DNA from: Thermaurantimonas aggregans
GTDB lineage: Bacteria; Bacteroidota; Bacteroidia; Flavobacteriales; Schleiferiaceae
Direction: 5' to 3'
DNA length: 64,000 nucleotides
NCBI RefSeq assembly: GCF_003851885.1
Contig: NZ_BHZE01000014.1
Coordinates: forward strand, 1 to 64,000
Numbering within the stretch: position 1 is the stretch's first letter; the number at the start of each line of letters is the position of its first letter. The notes under the pieces are model-generated. The model was not told the origin of the DNA and did not search any database. It worked only from the letters and a program-made list of their open reading frames with translations. Shown piece after piece: positions 60,556 to 64,000 of the stretch. The position numbers were made by a program, and so were the translations under genes.

Positions 60556-63357
60556 ATGAGGAAACTTTATTTTCTGGTACTATTTCTAACCTATTTCGCT
60601 TCATTACTAAATGCACAATATGCAACCGTACGAGGAAGAGTAATTGACAAACAATCGAAAGAAAGCCTGGTAGGTGTAAACGTCGTAATAAAAGGTACTA
60701 CTATAGGCGTTTCAACTGATATTGACGGATTCTATGAATTTAAAGTACCGGCAGGCAAACATACGCTGGTATGCTCTTATGTGGGTTACAACCAACAAAC
60801 TGCTTTTATCGAAGTATTTGGCGGAAGAACATACACGCAGAACTTCCAAATCGAAGAATCCACCCAGTTGCTCAGCGATGTACAGGTTGTAGCCACCAAA
60901 GTTACAAATACGCAAAGTGCAGTTATTCTGGAGGTAAAAGAAGCCAAGCAAGTAGTATCAGGCATTTCAAAACAACAAATCGCCCTATCGCAAGACAATA
61001 ATGCTGCTCAAGTAATGCAGCGTATACCAGGCATTACCATCGTAGACGGCAGATTTGTATTGATTCGCGGTTTGAATGAGCGCTATAATAATGTAGTTAT
61101 CAATAACACACTGGCACCGAGCACTGAGGTAGATCGCAGAACTTTCTCTTTCGATTTAATTCCCAGCGGGGCACTTGACCGCATGCTGATTTTTAAATCG
61201 GCTACACCAGAACTACCAGCTGATATGGCCGGAGGTATTATAAAAGTGTACACCAACAATACCGTTGAGTCAAATTTCGATCAGATTCAGTATGGCATTG
61301 GTTATCGCACACAAACCACTTTTCAGCCGTTTTATAGGTCAAAAGGCTCTTCTACCGATTTTTTAGGATTTGATACCTATCGCCGATTGCCAGCTGATTT
61401 TCCTTCCACTGATCGTTTCGAAAGCCTACCCACATTATCACCTGATCGCGCAAGATTTGCTCATCTGCTGCCGAACAATTTTACTACACAGGAATATGTA
61501 GCAGCACCTGATTTTAGTATAGGTTACACCTTAGGTCGTGTAGTAAATAATGGAAAAAATCAATTCTCAAATATTACTGCCTTCTCAATCTCGCAATCGT
61601 ATGTACATGCCACCAGAAGTTTTAATCGCTTTTTAGAATACGATACCACTCGCCCCAACGAGGTCTTACCGCGATTTGAATTTATAGATAACATCTACGA
61701 GAAGAACAACCGACTTTCGCTCATGTCCAATTTCTCTTGGCTTAGAGGTTCAAAATTCAAAATTCAATGGAGCAATCTCTTTAATCAAATCGGCGAAAAC
61801 GAAACCAACATTCGAGTAGGTGAAGATTACATTCAAGACATTGGATTGAGAAGACATTATCTACTCGGATACCGCAGCCGTACTATTTACATTACTCAAG
61901 GTGAAGTCGATTATCACTTAGACGATCATCAAACTCTTAATCTCACCGTCGGCTTCAATCTTCTTAACGAGTCAGAGCCCGATTTAAGACGCTTTAGAAC
62001 GTTTTTGCCCAATAATTCATCGGATGGCAAGTACGTAATGATCACACCACCGTCTTCTAATCTCTTCGATGCTTCTAGATATTTCGGTTCATTGTTTGAG
62101 GTTTCATCATCACAAGCTTTAAACTATGTGTACAAGTGGAATAAACCAGGATTTTTCCAAGCGCTAAAAGCAGGTGTATTTTCTGATGTTAAAATAAGAA
62201 CTTTTGATTCGAGATATTTCTCTTACTTAATTCCTGGATCCATTCCTTCTGATAGAAAAGCAGAGCTTGAGCGCCTTCCTCTCGACCAGATTTTTTCCAA
62301 TGAAAACGTAAACCCCGCTAACGGATTCGTTTTGAGAGAGGGTACGCGCCCTGTCGATTCTTACGATGCGAGCAATCTACTTACGGCATCCTATATTGGG
62401 GTAAATTCCGAATATCGACGTTTCAACTTTGATTACGGCTTCAGGTATGAATACAACATTCAGCGGCTCGACGGTTACCAAGGATTGGTTCCTGTACGTG
62501 TAAACAATCCCTTTGGCAACTTCTTGCCTATGCTGAATATTAGTTATTATTTAAATGAAAAGTCACAGCTTCGTCTTGCATATGCCCGTACAGTAAACAG
62601 ACCTGAGTTTCGCGAATTAGCTCCCTTCCTCTTTTACGATTACAAACTTGACGCGAATAAAGTAGGGGAACCTGGTTTGAAAAATGCAGTAATTGACAAT
62701 TTTGACTTCCGCTACGAATATTACCCGAGGCTGGGTGAAGTAATCAGCATTGCAGCATTCTACAAATACTTCGATAATCCCATTGAGCAGCGAAATATTG
62801 TTACATCAGAATTGCCACAGTTTACCTTCATAAATGCTGATTACGCCCGGAACTATGGCCTTGAATTGGAGTTTAGAAAAAGTTTAAAAAATGTAGTTTC
62901 AAATCCGATTTTGGAGCGATTCAGCTTTAACATCAATGCCTCTTACATCTATTCCATAGTTGATTTAGGTGTACAAGCCTCAGCACAGACCCGTGTTCGT
63001 CCATTACAAGGTCAGTCTCCGTACATTTTTAATGCTATTACAGCCTATACAAACGAAAAACGCAGAGAGATTATCTCTCTGGCATATAACATTTTCGGCG
63101 AGAGACTCTTTGCAATTGGCGATTTGAACTTCCCGGATATCTATGAGCTTCCGAGACACAGTATTGATTTAACTGTATCAAAATCGTTTAAAAAATATCA
63201 GATCAAGTTTGGAATTCAAGACCTGCTAAACTTCAAGTACCGATTCTATCAAGATACTGACCGAAATGGGTCTCCTTACGATGCATTAGATCGAAACATC
63301 TTCAGCTTCCGTCGAGGTACGTTGATAAACCTTCAATTCACCTATGACTTGCGATAA
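60556..63357 (+). CDS. TonB-dependent outer-membrane receptor
   Basis: A 933-residue outer-membrane transporter. A signal peptide (~1-21) is followed by a carboxypeptidase-regulatory-like domain (ATVRGRVIDKQSKESLVGVN) typical of SusC-like receptors. The plug domain (~120-220) has NAAQVMQRIPGITIVDG and LIRGLNERYNNVVINN. The remainder is a ~22-strand barrel rich in aromatic residues, ending LQFTYDLR. Substrate unknown. A 113-bp spacer with a GATTGC-ttt-GCAATC inverted repeat precedes it, so it may have its own control apart from tonB. Confidence 0.92.
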   Translation: MRKLYFLVLFLTYFASLLNAQYATVRGRVIDKQSKESLVGVNVVIKGTTIGVSTDIDGFYEFKVPAGKHTLVCSYVGYNQQTAFIEVFGGRTYTQNFQIEESTQLLSDVQVVATKVTNTQSAVILEVKEAKQVVSGISKQQIALSQDNNAAQVMQRIPGITIVDGRFVLIRGLNERYNNVVINNTLAPSTEVDRRTFSFDLIPSGALDRMLIFKSATPELPADMAGGIIKVYTNNTVESNFDQIQYGIGYRTQTTFQPFYRSKGSSTDFLGFDTYRRLPADFPSTDRFESLPTLSPDRARFAHLLPNNFTTQEYVAAPDFSIGYTLGRVVNNGKNQFSNITAFSISQSYVHATRSFNRFLEYDTTRPNEVLPRFEFIDNIYEKNNRLSLMSNFSWLRGSKFKIQWSNLFNQIGENETNIRVGEDYIQDIGLRRHYLLGYRSRTIYITQGEVDYHLDDHQTLNLTVGFNLLNESEPDLRRFRTFLPNNSSDGKYVMITPPSSNLFDASRYFGSLFEVSSSQALNYVYKWNKPGFFQALKAGVFSDVKIRTFDSRYFSYLIPGSIPSDRKAELERLPLDQIFSNENVNPANGFVLREGTRPVDSYDASNLLTASYIGVNSEYRRFNFDYGFRYEYNIQRLDGYQGLVPVRVNNPFGNFLPMLNISYYLNEKSQLRLAYARTVNRPEFRELAPFLFYDYKLDANKVGEPGLKNAVIDNFDFRYEYYPRLGEVISIAAFYKYFDNPIEQRNIVTSELPQFTFINADYARNYGLELEFRKSLKNVVSNPILERFSFNINASYIYSIVDLGVQASAQTRVRPLQGQSPYIFNAITAYTNEKRREIISLAYNIFGERLFAIGDLNFPDIYELPRHSIDLTVSKSFKKYQIKFGIQDLLNFKYRFYQDTDRNGSPYDALDRNIFSFRRGTLINLQFTYDLR

Positions 63358-63394
63358 AATACTGAAAAGTAAACTAAACCAAAACCCGATAACA

Positions 63395-64000
63395 ATGAGA
63401 AACACTCTAAAAGCAGCTTTGATGGTTTCTGCTGCCCTTGTCATCTCATCTTGTTCGAAGAACGAAGATGACAACAACATTAACAACAACCAGCCCACGC
63501 TTGTGGAGTTGACTGGTGACCTTACTACCCGCACTCTTACAGCTGACAAGAAGTACTTGCTGAAGGGTCAGGTATTTGTGAGAAACGGCCAAACATTGAC
63601 CATCGAGCCAGGTACAGTGATTTTTGGAGATCGCAGAACAAGAGGTACCCTCATCATCGATCGGGGTGGAAGAATCATCGCCCGCGGTACAGCCAATCAA
63701 CCCATTGTATTCACCTCAGCGGTTGAAGAAGGTTTGCGTGATCGCGGTGACTGGGGTGGTCTTGTTATCCTCGGTAATGCAGCCTGCAATCAGGTAGACC
63801 CAGCGATCGAGGGTATTGATCCTCCGGTGTACTTCGGTGGTAATCCTGCTAACAACAACTCAGCTAAAACTGCCAATAACACTGAGTCTTCCGGTGAGCT
63901 CCGCTATGTTCGTGTAGAATTTGCTGGTATCGAGCTTTCACCAAATAACGAAACTAACTCCATCACTATGGGTGGTGTTGGTAGCGGTACCATCATGGAG
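63395..64000 (+). CDS. Beta-helix-like lipoprotein, truncated by window end
   Basis: The first 202 codons are present and open to the window end. Residues 1-20 are a lipoprotein signal with Cys20 in VISSCSK, followed by an Asp/Asn-rich tether. Then come strands such as GQVFVRNGQTLTIEPGTVIF and GRIIARGTANQPIVFTSAVE, a pattern of secreted Bacteroidota beta-helix proteins. It follows the TonB-dependent receptor by 37 bp and may be its surface partner. The C-terminus, which might hold a T9SS signal, is not visible. Confidence 0.85.
   Translation, partial: MRNTLKAALMVSAALVISSCSKNEDDNNINNNQPTLVELTGDLTTRTLTADKKYLLKGQVFVRNGQTLTIEPGTVIFGDRRTRGTLIIDRGGRIIARGTANQPIVFTSAVEEGLRDRGDWGGLVILGNAACNQVDPAIEGIDPPVYFGGNPANNNSAKTANNTESSGELRYVRVEFAGIELSPNNETNSITMGGVGSGTIME

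Overview
The window comes from a Bacteroidota chromosome. The evidence is a type IX secretion (T9SS) C-terminal signal, a PID-CTERM mini-protein, the gliding lipoprotein GldH, ExbB/ExbD/TonB with a SusC-like receptor, the ftsX-DUF3098-uppP-truB gene order, and many start-proximal TAnnTTTG promoter elements. Shine-Dalgarno sites are weak or absent. I cannot place it reliably below phylum; a gliding Flavobacteriales-like lineage is only a guess.

Layout. 0.1-3.6 kb: a secreted T9SS protein and a 52-residue PID-CTERM protein. 3.7-22.96 kb: housekeeping genes, namely a CBS protein, lepA, the leucine dehydrogenase-nusB-DUF1573-yajC operon, an MsbA-like ABC exporter, radC, an old-yellow-enzyme oxidoreductase, a dGTPase, folP-cdaA (c-di-AMP synthesis), dtd, a GNAT acetyltransferase, a rhodanese, a transaldolase, a cNMP/CBS/DUF294 protein with a DnaQ-like exonuclease, and an SRPBCC protein. 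Two intergenic regions (4.4 and 11.5 kb) carry diverged copies of one ~150-bp repeat. 23.0-46.9 kb: a large AT-rich type III CRISPR-Cas island. 47.6-64 kb: backbone again, with photolyase, truB-uppP-DUF3098-ftsX-PBP1A-gldH-ricT, a Glu/Leu-type dehydrogenase, nhaD, exbB-exbD-tonB, a TonB-dependent receptor, and a beta-helix lipoprotein cut by the window end.

The island has four blocks. (1) cas6-csm1-csm2-csm3-csm4-csm5 is a complete III-A operon; its Cas10 has both HD and GGDD motifs. (2) cmr1-cmr2-cmr3-[CARF-nuclease]-cmr4-cmr5-cmr6 is a III-B operon with no cas6 of its own. Its cmr1 has a -1 frameshift in an A-run and its cmr5 has an in-frame TAA, so this module is either decaying or affected by sequence errors. 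(3) A WYL-type regulator with two abutting palindromes in its promoter lies next to a divergent three-gene cassette: an HNH protein, a coiled-coil protein and a DUF4407-like membrane coiled-coil protein. (4) A minus-strand operon encodes a Card1/Can2-like CARF-PD-(D/E)XK nuclease, a TM1812-type CARF-HEPN (Csx1) RNase, a 126-residue protein that could be a ring nuclease, and a large SF1B (RecD/Pif1-like) helicase.

How it may work (inference). Two Cas10 proteins with intact GGDD motifs could make cyclic oligoadenylate. This would feed three different CARF nucleases (two DNA/RNA nucleases of PD-(D/E)XK type and one HEPN RNase). The small protein might switch the signal off, and the helicase is an uncharacterised extra partner. 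No cas1/cas2 and no repeat array are present, so guides must come from elsewhere in the genome.
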